The position numbers and the translations under genes were made by a program. A stretch of DNA of 64,000 nt, taken from Sophora flavescens (Eukaryota; Streptophyta; Magnoliopsida; Fabales; Fabaceae). Shown here in pieces: positions 13,081-23,505 of the stretch. Under the pieces are notes generated by a model. The model was not told the DNA's origin and did not search any database. It saw only the letters and a program-made list of their open reading frames with translations. The stretch lies in contig CM061070.1 of assembly GCA_030762895.1 (NCBI GenBank), positions 32,205,652 through 32,269,651 of the forward strand, in the 5' to 3' direction. Numbering within the stretch: position 1 is the first letter of the stretch; each line of letters opens with the position of its first letter.

Positions 13081-13378
13081 GTCACGTATACAACGTGGAT
13101 CATGGGAATGTGGATACTATGTGATGAAGTGGATGTTCGAAATTATCTCCTCCAGGATCACTGAAAGATGGCACGAGGTAAATGTTAATTTGGTAACAAT
13201 TAGAAGTAACAGTTATAGATTCGTTATATGTTTTATGTTAGTTTATTACTTAAAAGATATAATCTTTTGTCCAATTAAACTTGCAGATATTCAACAATTC
13301 AACTCCATTATCTGATTCCGACATCAACAACATAAGGAGGCGTTTGACAACTTTCTTTCTTGAAGTGTACCAACCATA
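13081..13378 (+). pseudogene. Duplicated last two exons of the Ulp1-like gene
   Basis: Copy of the penultimate exon (WECGYYVMKWMFEIISS, including the catalytic Cys) and of the last exon (IFNNSTPLSDSDINNIRR ... FFLEVYQP, stop at 13376-13378) from the tandem duplication. It lacks all upstream exons. One extra base near 13085 relative to copy 1 would shift the frame at the exon start. Not expected to make protein. Confidence 0.75.
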
Positions 13379-13687
13379 GTTTGTAAATATGTAGTTAGTT
13401 TAAAAACTTACCATGTACTCGCTATAGTGTACTTTTGACTGATCATATGTTTTTTGATATGAAATCTATAATATATCATGTAGCTTTTTGGTTTCTAATT
13501 ATCTTTGTTGTCTGAATGTAATTGAACGTACATATGTATTGTTCGTAATAAATTCAGTATATATTAATTTAGTGTATTTTTGTTGTACAAAAGTGATTGT
13601 GTTGAGAATATTTAGAATATGTTATTCTGATATTGATCTGCATTACTGAAACAGGGGAAAGGAATGATAGAAATGTAAAAAAGAGTT

Positions 13688-13987
13688 TTAAAAAAAAATT
13701 AGACTTTACACATCGGTTACTAAAAAACCGATGTGGAAAGTTCACTTTACACCTGGGTTAAAAAAAATCGATGTGGAAAATGATATTTCCAATAGGTTAC
13801 CCATGTGTCAAATGAACTTTCCACATCGGTTTTTGTGAAAACCGCTGTTAAAAATGTACTTTAAACATCGGTTTTAAAACCGATGTGAAAAGTAATAATA
13901 AACAACATCGGTCTTTTCAACATCAGTTTTAAAACCGATGTGAAAAGCCAAAAATAACCGATGTGGAATCCTTTTTCTGCAATAGTG
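13688..13987. repeat. Subterminal inverted repeats and terminus of element O, copy 2
   Basis: Second array of ACATCGG-type hairpins ending in TCTGCAATAGTG, the presumptive true right end of element O. The following bases (TTT) would be the target duplication, but the left end is outside the window. Confidence 0.8.
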
Positions 13988-14880
13988 TTTGAATTCGAGG
14001 GTCACGTCAATTGTGTACATGGAAGATGGAGAATAAACCCTACAATACATCTAAGACACTATTTCAAAGAAGACGGTTACCTTAAATTAATTGTAATTTT
14101 TTTTTAAATAACTTTAAAATATTTATTTTATCCAATTTAAAATGTAAAAAAGAAATAAGCAAATAAATTAGAAAATTTAAGTTTGACTTGACAAAATTTA
14201 GATTTTGCTCCTATATATCTCCTAGTGCCATGGGTATTCAAAACATGTTCTTCAAAAACATGGGGTTGATGTGAGGGAATTCCAAAATATTGGAAGTCCA
14301 AGACACCAAGTTGGAAAGAAGTTGAAGAACATCAATGTGTGTATCTCTTCATGGCTTTCAAATATTTTCTAACGGGTGTGTTTTTATTTGATTAAATGTG
14401 TCCATCCATCAGGTGGTACACTCATGAAAGGTTGTAATCCTACTTTTAAATATATGAAAGGTTATTTCCTTCACCAAGATGCATAAGTTGGTCTTAAATA
14501 GAACCACTTGCGCATGCAGAATGAAATATGAAATTAGTCAAATTTCTGCAAGCCAAATCACTTCATTTCTTCCCCTTGTGTATTGTTCTGTAAAATGCCA
14601 TTGATGATACGCTTGGTTTAGAGTGTGCAAACCAAACCAAGGTTCTCTATTATTTTCTTAAGGGGGTTCACCGATATACCTGTTGCATCCAATCTACTCA
14701 AGAGATTGGTAGGACGAATCGAACCTAAAGCCTAGTGTTCTTACACGCCTTGGAGATTGCGCATGTCAGTTGTTTTTCTCTTCTTTGTTGCAAATCCATA
14801 CCTCATTTTCTAACACTTGATTGGTTTAAAATCTTGAAAAGATTTTATTTTAAAAATAATTTTTAAAGAAGAGGTCTTAT
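13988..14880. other. Unclassified AT-rich flank
   Basis: No convincing coding frame, inverted repeat or LTR boundary was found. Parts of 14230-14800 have the texture of an old retrotransposon LTR, but no ends could be defined. Confidence 0.35.
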
Positions 14881-15099
14881 TTTAAAACAAAACCACTCCA
14901 TGCATGACATTTAAGATATAGAGTTATACCATAAACCTTTACAAATTAATATGACACTTTAGGATGGAAGAACTATACATCAATGTAACATATTATTGCA
15001 TGAATAAAAGATTTTATTAAAAAGAGAAACTTAATTTTTAGGAAAGCAATTTTTAGAAGGCATTTTACTTTTAAATGATTTCATTTTCACAGGTTAAAA

Positions 15100-15921
15100 T
15101 GAAGTAGGAAAGATTTAAAGTAACAATAATGTGAGGGTTGTGGGCAACGGTAGGTTATAGGAACCTGTGGGGGTGGAGATGGAGATTGGCTGGAGGAGGG
15201 GATAAAGAAAACGATTGGTAACGGTAAGTGGAAAGATCCTCACTGCTGTCCAGGCCTTCGGTTATTGAGGAAAAAGCTTTTAAGCTACTTTGGGTAAGCT
15301 CTGCACCTTTAAAGGTGGTTGCATTTAGTTGGCAAATGCTATTAAATACATTACCAACTAGATTAATTCTCCTTCATAGAAGAGTGCTGCAGCAAAATGG
15401 GAACTTAAATTGTGTTTTGTGCAATTCAAACCCGGGATGTACTAATCATTTGTTTCTGCAATGCCCTTTTACTATAACTGTATGGGCTGCGATCTCTAGC
15501 TGGTAGGGTATCAATATGGTGCATCATATACAGGTTATCCCATTTTTTGTGGAGTTTGGGGAGGCTGTTAGGAGGAAACAACTTTTAAATCACTGGTTGA
15601 TGTTGTGGCATGCTGCAACATGGACTATTTGAGAATTAAGGAATGGGGTTATTTTTGGGGATACAAAGGTGGACTTGATATATATTTTGGAGAGGATAAA
15701 AGTTTGTTCGTGGAGATGGTTTAGTGCTAAATCTAAGAATATTCTTTGCTTTTTTTTTTTTTTTTTTGGATTGGTGTATAGATCCTATAAAGTGTATTGG
15801 ACGGGTGTAATTAATGTATGTGTTCTCTCTACTTTATGGATCCAGTTGATATTTTGTATACGGGTTAGAGTACCCCTAGTACTCTCTTGGATATACTTTT
15901 AGCTTATTCAAAAAAAAAAAG
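15100..15921 (+). mobile_element. 5'-truncated LINE insertion
   Basis: Bounded by a perfect 14-bp target duplication, TTCACAGGTTAAAA, at 15086-15099 and 15922-15935. It ends in a poly(A) run (15910-15920) and encodes the zinc-binding C-terminus of a non-LTR reverse transcriptase. 5' truncation plus a poly(A) tail is the hallmark of target-primed reverse transcription. It landed inside the degenerate tandem repeat. Confidence 0.9.
15228..15506 (+). pseudogene. LINE reverse transcriptase zinc-binding domain (zf-RVT) fragment
   Basis: Reads FKLLWVSSAPLKVVAFSWQ, then LPTRLILLHRRVL, CVLCNSNPGCTNHLFLQC and VWAAISSW: the conserved CxxC...H...C pattern of zf-RVT, normally at the C-terminus of plant LINE polyproteins. 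Homology continues in other frames to about 15780, so frameshifts are present after the stop at 15506. All upstream endonuclease and RT domains are missing through 5' truncation. Confidence 0.8.
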
Positions 15922-16090
15922 TTCACAGGTTAAAAATATTAGAACTTTACGATAAACTCTTAAAATTTGTACAAATACACTCATGGATGGAAGATTATAT
16001 ACAATCAATGCCCTAACTTGTGTGAATTTATAATATTTAATATAAACTTTATTAAAGAAGTTTAATTTAAAAAAAAAAGATCTTTGAAAA

Positions 16091-16092
<2 letters not shown>

Positions 16093-16129
<37 letters not shown>
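16093..16129. repeat. AT dinucleotide microsatellite
   Basis: An uninterrupted TA/AT run of about 37 bp within the AT-rich tandem repeat zone. Confidence 0.95.
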
Positions 16130-16134
<5 letters not shown>

Positions 16135-16480
16135 TAAATTTAATCTTCCACGGGGTTAAAGAAAGAAAAATTATATGCTAAACCCTTCTAATACGACACA
16201 TAAGGTTGGAAAAACCTTACACCAATGTCATATATTGTTGCATGAATTTCAAAAGATGTATTTTTTTTTATAAATAATAAAGAACTTTATCGAAAGGAGA
16301 AAATTAAATTTTAAAAGATATTTTATTTTAAAATAAATTTACTCTTGCATAGTGTAAAAAATAGTAAAGTTATACGACAAACCCTTACAATCATAATACA
16401 CTTGATAATGAAAAACCATTTATCAACCTTGATGGTGCTAAAGTCATAAATTGTTGCATGAATTTTTTTTTAAATTAAAA

Positions 16481-16993
16481 TTTTCCCCTTGTTTGTAGAT
16501 AAAAGGCATCCCTTTTTATGATTTTCATCCTTAAAAGCCATAAAGAAGTTCTTTTGAATTTCGGTAATGAAGTTCTTTTTCAGTAGTTCAAATAAGAATA
16601 CCTAATAGACTTCAAACTTGAAATGCATGGAGAGCAACTGCTTCTTAATGATACCCGTCCGATGTCAAAAGAGGTACATGTCTTGTTTCTTGGTAGCCTT
16701 TGTTATCCATATATAATTATTGTCGTCTGTCCTGACTTTTAATTAGGAGAGAATGCCCTCTTCTGGATTATTGTGTTGCTAATAATTTATAAGAGATCTC
16801 CATAAATGAAAAACTACATAGAAGAGTGAGAATTTATAAAATTTATAGTGTGAGAATATAAGAACACATGAGAGAGTTATTTATAGGATAGATTAGCCCA
16901 ATGTTCAATAACTATAAAGGGAGAATTGATTGTGGACAACTATCTATGCGTTGAAGGTTAATTATAGGGTTTTTTGTGCATATATAGTGTTTG
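16481..16993. other. Unclassified flank left of LTR element R
   Basis: AT-rich, no coding frame or known repeat recognised. Its last bases, TTGTA at 16994-16998, are the left target duplication of element R. Confidence 0.35.
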
Positions 16994-16998
16994 TTGTA

Positions 16999-17537
16999 TG
17001 TTCCTGTCAAAATCCGACTTACCGAATTCTAGACGGAGTGCGTATAACCGAGAGTGAAGACCAATGTTGTTTTAGATTATAGCTTGACAGAATGTTGGAT
17101 TCTGGTCCTATGTATCCCAAAGGGAATCAAAGCTAACGTAGTTCTCTGTTCAACCCTCAGTCCTATGGTAATCTTGATCCCTTAATTTTGTATGTGGTAA
17201 ACACCAGTGAACAAGGACTCTTTAGTAGTCTCTTGGTTCGGCTGGTTCCACAAGTACGCTTAAGGGAGATTCACCTAGGTTAGTCAAAAGTGTGTTCCTC
17301 TTAGGGTTTTTACTCCTTAGTTGAGTGATCCGATCCCCTTTTTTAGGATAAGATCTTATCTCTTTTAACCTATCTCCTAAATCTTCTTCGAGATATATGA
17401 TCTCCTTAATTGGTGGGATTTATCTCTTGTAACCAGATAAGGTTGTTTGAGATAGTATCACGATCTTATCTCTCCCGCTCTTATCGTATCGAGTATCCAG
17501 GCTCGATGACCGAGTTTTACTCCTCGGTCAGTACACA
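16999..17537 (-). repeat. 3' LTR of element R
   Basis: On the plus strand it runs TGTTCCTGTC ... CAGTACACA. It matches 23506-24047 over its length with scattered changes and small indels. The purine tract AAAGCTTGGGGGGCT (minus strand) abuts its right edge. Confidence 0.9.
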
Positions 17538-17553
17538 AGCCCCCCAAGCTTTG
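17538..17553 (-). other. Polypurine tract of element R
   Basis: On the minus strand AAGCTTGGGGGGCT directly precedes the 3' LTR, the expected place for plus-strand priming. Confidence 0.7.
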
Positions 17554-17749
17554 AGCTCAAAAGAGCGTAAAAGTTTTCATGACAAAGCCGAGCTTGACCT
17601 TAGAATCATTTTTGGAGACTTCAAGATTTACCAAATAAAACTTCTTTCCCTTTTTTCCACGTTTTGATGGCCGATCTTTATACCTCGATCAATGTTTGAG
17701 TTCGGTGGTCTTTGATAGGTGAGCTTAATAATCAAGAATGAATACTCAG

Positions 17750-18160
17750 GCTCTTTTAGATTATAGCTTGACAGAATGTTATATGCTGGTCCTACGTATC
17801 CCGAAGGGAATCAAAGCTAACGTAGCTCTCTATTAACTCTTAGCTAAAGTGAGTCTTTATTTTGGGGTCTTACCCTCTTTATAATAGGGTCCCCTGATTT
17901 GTTCTCTTAGAGATTAGGTTCTTATCTCTCATCCCTTAAACCAACTTCGAGATATACCATCTCCTTATTCGATAAGACTTATCTCTTATAACCAGATAAG
18001 GTTGTTTGAGATAAGTCTCAACTTAATCTTATCTTTTCCATCCTTGGCAGATCGGATGCTCAAGCTCGGTGGCCGAGTTTTACTCCTCGGCCAGTACACA
18101 AACACCCCAAGTTTTGAGCTTAGAAAAGCGTAAAAGTTTATCGAAGTTTCCATATTGTCG
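17750..18160 (-). repeat. Internal LTR-plus-interior duplication in element R
   Basis: A third, partial LTR copy. It begins TTTTAGATTATAGCTTGACA (as in the LTR from ~17068), ends with the LTR end CCTCGGCCAGTACACA near 18105, and stays similar to the adjoining interior (CCCCAAG.TTTGAGCT ... GCGTAAAAGTTT) for about 50 more bases. It lacks the first ~70 bp of the LTR. The shared LTR-interior junction suggests unequal recombination rather than a separate insertion. Confidence 0.75.
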
Positions 18161-19120
18161 AGCTTAGTCATACTTTGGTACCGAACCTTTTACCTTGTCC
18201 ATCTGGGCTTCAAAAACCAAGTTTTTCTTCCTTGGATTTGGTTTAGTGTAACATAAATTGATCTTGACAATAACCTCATGGGTAGTAATAGACGTATTAA
18301 GAACATATTCTGAATAGAAGATATTTCAATCTTGCCTTTGTTAAGACTAATTGCCGGTAGCTGAGATTCAGCTTATTGATGGTTCAGGCTCAAACCGGTC
18401 TTTTGGGAAGTCAAGCTAACAACTCGGTCATTAGAAATTTACCTCAGGATGCTTATCTTGGGAGTTTGAACTCGACTCCCTTTTTTTCGAGTTTAGCTTG
18501 GTCTTTGAAGCTTTTTATAACGAGAGCTCTTTAACCTTTCATTCAAGTAGCTCTTAACCTTTCATCCGGTGGGTTTTGAAATACCCACTAACTTAAAGCT
18601 TGACCTTGAATATCATTATTTATATGATCTTGAAGGTGTGCCTCAGAATAAGCTTTCCTAATAGCTCTTCAAACTTGTATGAGAAAATAGTTGTCATACA
18701 AGTCCTTTATAATAACAATCGAGCTGTAGGCTAAGAGATATCCTTCCTCTGTAATTTCCGAGCTTGGTGTAGGATAAGACAATATCCTTCCTTTATCCCC
18801 ATAAGCCCCCACGCTCTAAGCTTAAAATAAGAGAAAGAGCTTAAATGTTAACCCGCATATCTTAACACGCTTTTTGGTGCCGAGGACTGTGGATTGTGAT
18901 TCGCAGGAGCATTACTCGAAAATTTGTTTTTCGTAGAACTGAGTCTTTCTTAGGTTTCGACTTCTTGGTGTAGCACTGCTTGGATTTTTGTGCGGATCCA
19001 AGTCTTACTTGGGATTCCGGCTTATTTGGCCGAACACTACCAGGGTTTCCTTCAAATCTTGGGTCTCTAGCATGCATGATCTACTGCGGATATTATCTTG
19101 GTACGAAGGTGTTGTGCTCG
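18161..19120. other. Interior of element R without recognised coding function
   Basis: Repetitive text with recurring AGCTCGG/GAGCTTGG-like words. No domain identified. It leads into the minisatellite. Confidence 0.4.
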
Positions 19121-19520
19121 GCCTCGACTTTTCCGTGCGAAGGAGGGAGCATTGATCGGCCTCGACTTGGCTTTTCAGTACGAGGGAGTAATGCTTGACC
19201 TCGACTATTTAGTGCGACGGAGGGATGCTTGACCTCGGCTTTCTGGTGTGAGGGAGCAATGCTCGACCTCGGGTTTTCAGTACGAGGGAGCACTGCTAGA
19301 ACTCAGCTTTTTAGTGCAAGGGAGCACTGCTCGACCTCGGCTTTCTAGTGTGAGGGAGGGAGCATTGCTCGACCTCGACTTGACTTTTCAGTTCGAGGGA
19401 GCAATGCTTGACCTCGGCTTTTTAGTGCGAGGGAGGGATGCTCGACCTCAGCTTTCTGGTGTGAGGGAGCAATGTTCGACCTCGGGTTTTCAGTGCGAGG
19501 GAGCACTGCTCGACCTCGGC
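19121..19520. repeat. Minisatellite with 34-39 bp units in a ~213-bp higher-order period
   Basis: Eleven full units starting CCTCGRCTTT... and ending GGGAGCAMTGCTCGA. Lengths run 38, 39, 34, 34, 34, 34, then 38, 39, 34, 34, 34. Units in the second series resemble their counterparts in the first more than their neighbours; for example the 39-bp units with CTCGACTTGRCTTTTCAGT start at 19160 and 19373. Open frames on both strands here are by-products of the repeat. Confidence 0.85.
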
Positions 19521-19739
19521 TTTCCAAGCTTCTGCCTTTTCTACTAAGATGGCTTGTTCTCTTTTTATTTCTTCAATCGGAGTTCAGATTTATTGAGGTC
19601 AGGCTAGCCTCGAGGATAGACTTTAGACTTGGAACCCTTTTATTCTTAGATGAATTTGCAACTTTTTGTATCAATGCTAATAAAAGTTTAAACAATACAT
19701 TGATTGTTTTTATAGCTCATATCCTTTTTTCTTGGTGAG

Positions 19740-20095
19740 ACGATTTTAACCCAGACCCTTTGGTGGATTCTCATGTTCTTAAGCCAGCAAATGCTCGACT
19801 TTTAATGGAACAGGACCCTGACGCGAGCATGGGAGTCGCGGATGCTTATGCTCTCCAAATATCCTTCATTACCCGTTTTTGGAGGCACGATGAAAAGCAT
19901 GATGGTTGATACTGCCCGAGTTTTGTGCACTAAGGATGAGCTTGAGAAGACTCTATACAAGTGCGAAGAGCAAGCTTGATTGATTGGGTAACTGAAAGGC
20001 GTGGGAATCTCAACAAAGTATGTTCGAGCTCATGCTACATTGCCCCTTATTGCACCAATTCCGAAGCCTTCTCTAAGGCTATATAATTAGGGCTA
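19740..20095 (+). pseudogene. Decayed antisense-strand ORF in element R
   Basis: Plus-strand, opposite to the element's transcription. Coding-like peptides in shifting frames include VDSHVLKPANARLLMEQDPDAS, ALQISFITRFW, and then LCTKDELEKTLYKCEEQA and YVRAHATLPLIAPIPKPSLRLYN before a stop near 20090. At least one frameshift and an internal stop separate them. I do not recognise a catalytic domain. Tat-lineage gypsy elements such as Grande are known to carry antisense ORFs near the 3' LTR, which fits this position; assignment is by position only. Confidence 0.35.
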
Positions 20096-20399
20096 ATCAA
20101 GGCCTTAGCCAGTGTAACGCGTATTCTGATGCCTCGGCAATCAAGGCCCTATATAATTAGGAAATATATTTTTTACTTTGGGCAATGCCCTTCAGCATTT
20201 TTGTTTATGAATGCTAAAGACTTTATGCTTCGAGAATACTATCCCAAGCTCTGCCTTTTTTTTAACTTATGATATTTAACCCAGCATTTGTATTTACTCG
20301 GTTAACTTTCCTAAGTTTTTACTCGCCTTTTATGCTTGGCGTTTAAATTTGGCTTGTGAGCTTTTTGAGCTCGACCCTTTAAACATATCGTAGCTAACC

Positions 20400-20885
20400 C
20401 TTTTAGGTTTTTGTTTTCCTCTTTAGGTATGACTTTTCGACTTTAGCTCGACCGACCATTTTGGTCCGGCATTTCGATTTCAGCTCGATCAACCTTTTTA
20501 GGTTTTTTTTTTACCTTTTTTAGGTCCGGTATTTCGACTTTAGCTCGGTCAGTCATTTCGGCCTGCCTTTTCGATTTTAGCTTGGTCAACCTTTTTAGGT
20601 TATTTGTTTACCTTTTTAGGTTCGACATCTCGACTTTAGCTAGGCCGGCCATTTCGGCCCGGCATTTCGATTTCAGCTCGGTCAACCTTTTTAGGCTTTA
20701 GTTTGGCCTGTTTAGGTCCGGCATCTCGACTTTAACTCGGTCGGCCATTTTGGCCCAGCATTTCGATTTTAGCTTAGTCAACCTTTTTAGGCTTTAGTTT
20801 TGCTTGTTTAGGTCCGGCATCTCGACTTTAGCTCAGTCGGCCATTCCGGCTCTACATCTCGATTTTATCTCGGTGAACCTTTTTA
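20400..20885. repeat. Five-unit ~96-bp tandem repeat in element R
   Basis: Units start TTTTTAGG at about 20399, 20495, 20592, 20688 and 20783 (next at 20879). Each contains GGTCCGGCATCTCGACTTTA, then GGCCATTTYGGCCCGGCATT and AGCTCGGTCAACC. A partial sixth unit follows. Arrays like this are common near the 3' ends of Tat/Ogre-type elements. Confidence 0.85.
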
Positions 20886-20929
20886 GGCTATTTTGCCTTT
20901 TTAGGTTCTTTGTCCTTTTTCTCTTTTTA

Positions 20930-23484
20930 GAGCATGGCGGTGCCATCATCCTGGAATTGGACTGTAATAATGGTGGCGTGATTTGGATGCGGTTGGGGTG
21001 CTGGAAGATGCACAAACCGCATTTGGTGGTATCAACTCAACGCCATTCGCAATGTGATGGGAAACACTCCTCCCTTGAAATCCATTGTTTTCCTTCTCAA
21101 AATTTGATATTTTTTTGGCTCTCGGTAAGGCTTAATAGAAAAAAAAAAATGATACTATCAAGCAATAGAGTTGATCTCGTCATGGTGGTAGATCCTTTTA
21201 AATGGTCTCACGGCGGAGTCCGAGCTTGTCGGCGTGATGAAGGAAAAGCTGCTCGTGGAAGTCGAATATCGGGTGAAGGGCATTGCTTCTGTAATGGCGA
21301 ACCTTCAATGAGGCCGACCAGTCCTGGCTGAGTTCACCCAGGTCGAGCTGCTATTGTCAAGCTCTCTAAGGTCAATATGTGGTGACCGACTGATCGAGCT
21401 CTCCGAGGTACCTTCTTCTGTTTTTCAAGGCCAAGTTGTCGTGGCCGAGATTTCTAAGATACCTTCTTCTATTCTCCGCCATCATCATTCTCCATACTTC
21501 GGGGCTGTGAAATTGCATTGACCTCGCTGATGCAGAGTTCTGAGTCACTCCAGGTCTGGGACGTGCTACACATAGTGACATTGACAAGTAGACACCGAAA
21601 ATGTTAGTGTGAACCTTGGGTCTATATGTAGCTACCTCATGCACAACTTGGCATGTTACCGTCAAGACCGAACCACATTAATTCGTCACACTCATTCTCA
21701 GGGGAGCGACGCATGTTTCTCAATGCATCAAAGCGAGACTCGTTGACTCGAGGGAGACTAAGATGACTCAATTGAGAATATTATCCCATGCTCAGCCTCT
21801 TTTTTTTATTTATTTAAAAAAAGGAAAAATTAAATATATTTTTTCAAATCATGTTCTGCGGATCCAAGATAAACCAAGATATATTCAGCAGTATTTGATT
21901 TTTAAATTAGTAAATCTATCGGGGTACGTGCAATATTCACGCTAACATTTAAGCAATTTAAGTATACTTTCATTCTAGTAGCTTAAGTATTTTGCTAAAC
22001 ATGGCCTATTGTTTACTGGTTGTCACACATAGGCTCTGTCATCTAATTATGCATTAAGCAAGATAGGAAGATAAAGAACAATATCACCTGGACCTTGAGA
22101 TGCCACCTTTGGACACCAATGTAGGGGGAACTTTACTTTTATTTCCCTATGATCAATGAGTCTCGGCTTCTACTTGCCTTTCCTCAAAGAATTAAGTTTT
22201 GTTGGCCATGTCAGTTGGCCCTTCATGGAAATCTCCTGGTGAGGTCTGATTCTAAAAACCGTTTGCCGCCGAGGTTTGGAATCTGCCAAACACTCCTATA
22301 ATTCCGGCTACACCATCCTGGAAAGTCTCTGGACTTTCAATAATGTAGGTAGTAATGGTAGAGATCATATCATAATCTCAACCAATCCAAAAAGAATCGT
22401 GATGGAGTTGACAAGCATTTTTTGATTTTTTCAAAATAAAATAATGATATGCATAAAAATTAGAATAGATAAAGATAAATTCTTATCTCTTTTAATCGTA
22501 AGTTCCACGTATTCAGCCTTTCTGAAAGTAGCATGTAACATTTTTATCCTTTGGTCCCATTCCTCCACCATTTTGTGGTTATGGACCCTGATTTTACATT
22601 TTTCAGGCCCTTCCTCCAACTTTTTGACTCCACGCGATCCTGCAGGTCTAATTTGATGACCTTTAGCGCCTCCTAGTTGCAGGATTTTGCCATTCATATA
22701 TGCTGGGTAAAAATGACGTGAATTCAACCATGAGTAAACGACAATATGAAATAATCAATTCATATTCTCATTAGCATTTTCAAATGAGATATTCACTAGC
22801 ATATGATAATAATTTAGTGCATAATATGCCAAATATTTAATTAAATAATGAATAAGGAGTAAGATGGAGAAATTATTTCTTCCTTGAATCTATTCGAACG
22901 AGAACACTATAGTTGGTGGGCATTCATCCTCATATTGTTTATTTAATAACATCTATCGAATTGAACTCGCTCCATGTACCGTAGTAACCTTTTCCATGTT
23001 TAGGACCTTTTCAAGTGTGGTCCTACCGCTTAGCCATGTAGCAAGGTGGAGATCAGTTGTTAAAAATTCGGAGGTTGAGAAATTTCATGATATCACCGGT
23101 TGGTGGAAAATCTTCTTCCACTGCATGACCAACAATTTTTTATTTATTTTTAGTTAATCAACACCTAGGCTTGTCATCCTCCTCCTCAGATTTTTCTGAG
23201 AATTGTTGAGAATATTCCCTTGAAGATGGCAATCATTGCCATATATGCTTCTAGGTGACAAAGATACCAAATTGGTGGAGGCCATCATCACCATATTTTT
23301 TGATTGGCTTATTAGTGGCTTCATCATATGATGTTGTATGTGCAGCGATCAAGCTTAGAAGATGAATGCCATAGGGTTCCTTGCCACCTCAATTTCGTGA
23401 TGAGAGAAAAACAGATCGGTGGGAGAGACATTATGAATGTCTAGGCGTATGATATTGAATGTACGACCGGGGAAAGTTTACCTC
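20930..23484 (-). other. 5' interior (leader side) of element R
   Basis: Between the tandem array and the primer-binding site. On the minus strand a 98-residue frame (22727-22431) begins MNSRHFYPAYMNGKILQLGG. I recognise no domain and its reality is uncertain. Near 21400-21500 the minus strand shows two copies of AGAAGAAGGTAYCT. No RT or gag signature is visible. Confidence 0.35.
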
Positions 23485-23504
23485 GGCTTCACGGTGGGCG
23501 CCAA
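23485..23504 (-). other. Primer-binding site of element R
   Basis: Minus strand TTGGCGCCCACCGTGAAGCC, one base from the 5' LTR end. The TGGCGCC start is the common gypsy-type tRNA-complementary start and fixes the element's orientation. Confidence 0.8.
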
Positions 23505-23505
23505 A

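Larger units (their letters stand above)
1..13987 (+). mobile_element. CACTA element O, 3' part, interrupted by element N
   Basis: Right-hand portion of an En/Spm (CACTA) DNA transposon whose 5' end lies before the window. Support: a plus-strand Ulp1-like C48 peptidase gene of the kind plant CACTA elements carry; dense inverted repeats of the type CACATCGGTTTT / AAAACCGATGTG in the subterminal zone (12598-12970 and 13688-13987); and terminal sequence TCTGCAATAGTG, the complement of a CACTATTGCAGA terminus, ending at 13987. The 3' end is present twice in tandem. Element N (173-11214) sits inside one of its exons. No tnp2 of this element is in the window, and its own target-site duplication cannot be checked. 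Confidence 0.8.
11888..13987 (+). repeat. Tandem duplication of the 3' end of element O
   Basis: 11888-12970 (1083 bp) and 12971-13987 (1017 bp) are head-to-tail copies. Each starts ATTATTCCTAGCGTAAG, contains the last two Ulp1 exons, the same 3' flank and the same ACATCGG subterminal array, and ends in a CACTA terminus (TCTGCACTAGTG at 12959-12970; TCTGCAATAGTG at 13976-13987). The second copy abuts the terminal base of the first. Copies differ by scattered substitutions and small indels. Confidence 0.9.
14880..16480. repeat. Degenerate ~190-220 bp tandem repeat, four units
   Basis: A conserved landmark, ATAAACC.TTACAA-like followed by a cAT-rich unit with TTGCATGAAT, appears at about 14931, 15951, 16177 and 16376. 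Subtracting the LINE (15100-15921) and one TSD copy gives spacings of about 184, 226 and 199 bp. Units are strongly diverged and AT-rich, like an old satellite fragment. Confidence 0.55.

Noticed and set aside
14230..14800. LTR of an unplaced copia element
   Set aside because: Texture is LTR-like, but no TG..CA ends, primer-binding site or second copy in the window.
19093..19547. Overlapping repetitive open frames on both strands (RGSTARPRLS-like)
   Set aside because: Produced by the 34-39 bp minisatellite; unit length is not a multiple of three for most units, so no consistent protein repeat is encoded.
19121..20885. CRISPR-like array
   Set aside because: Units are contiguous, vary in length and have no unique spacers; the setting is a plant retrotransposon.
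22431..22727. 98-residue minus-strand frame in element R as a real gene
   Set aside because: No recognised domain, a hydrophobic AT-encoded tail, and a similar-length frame on the other strand; kept only as a remark under the interior of R.
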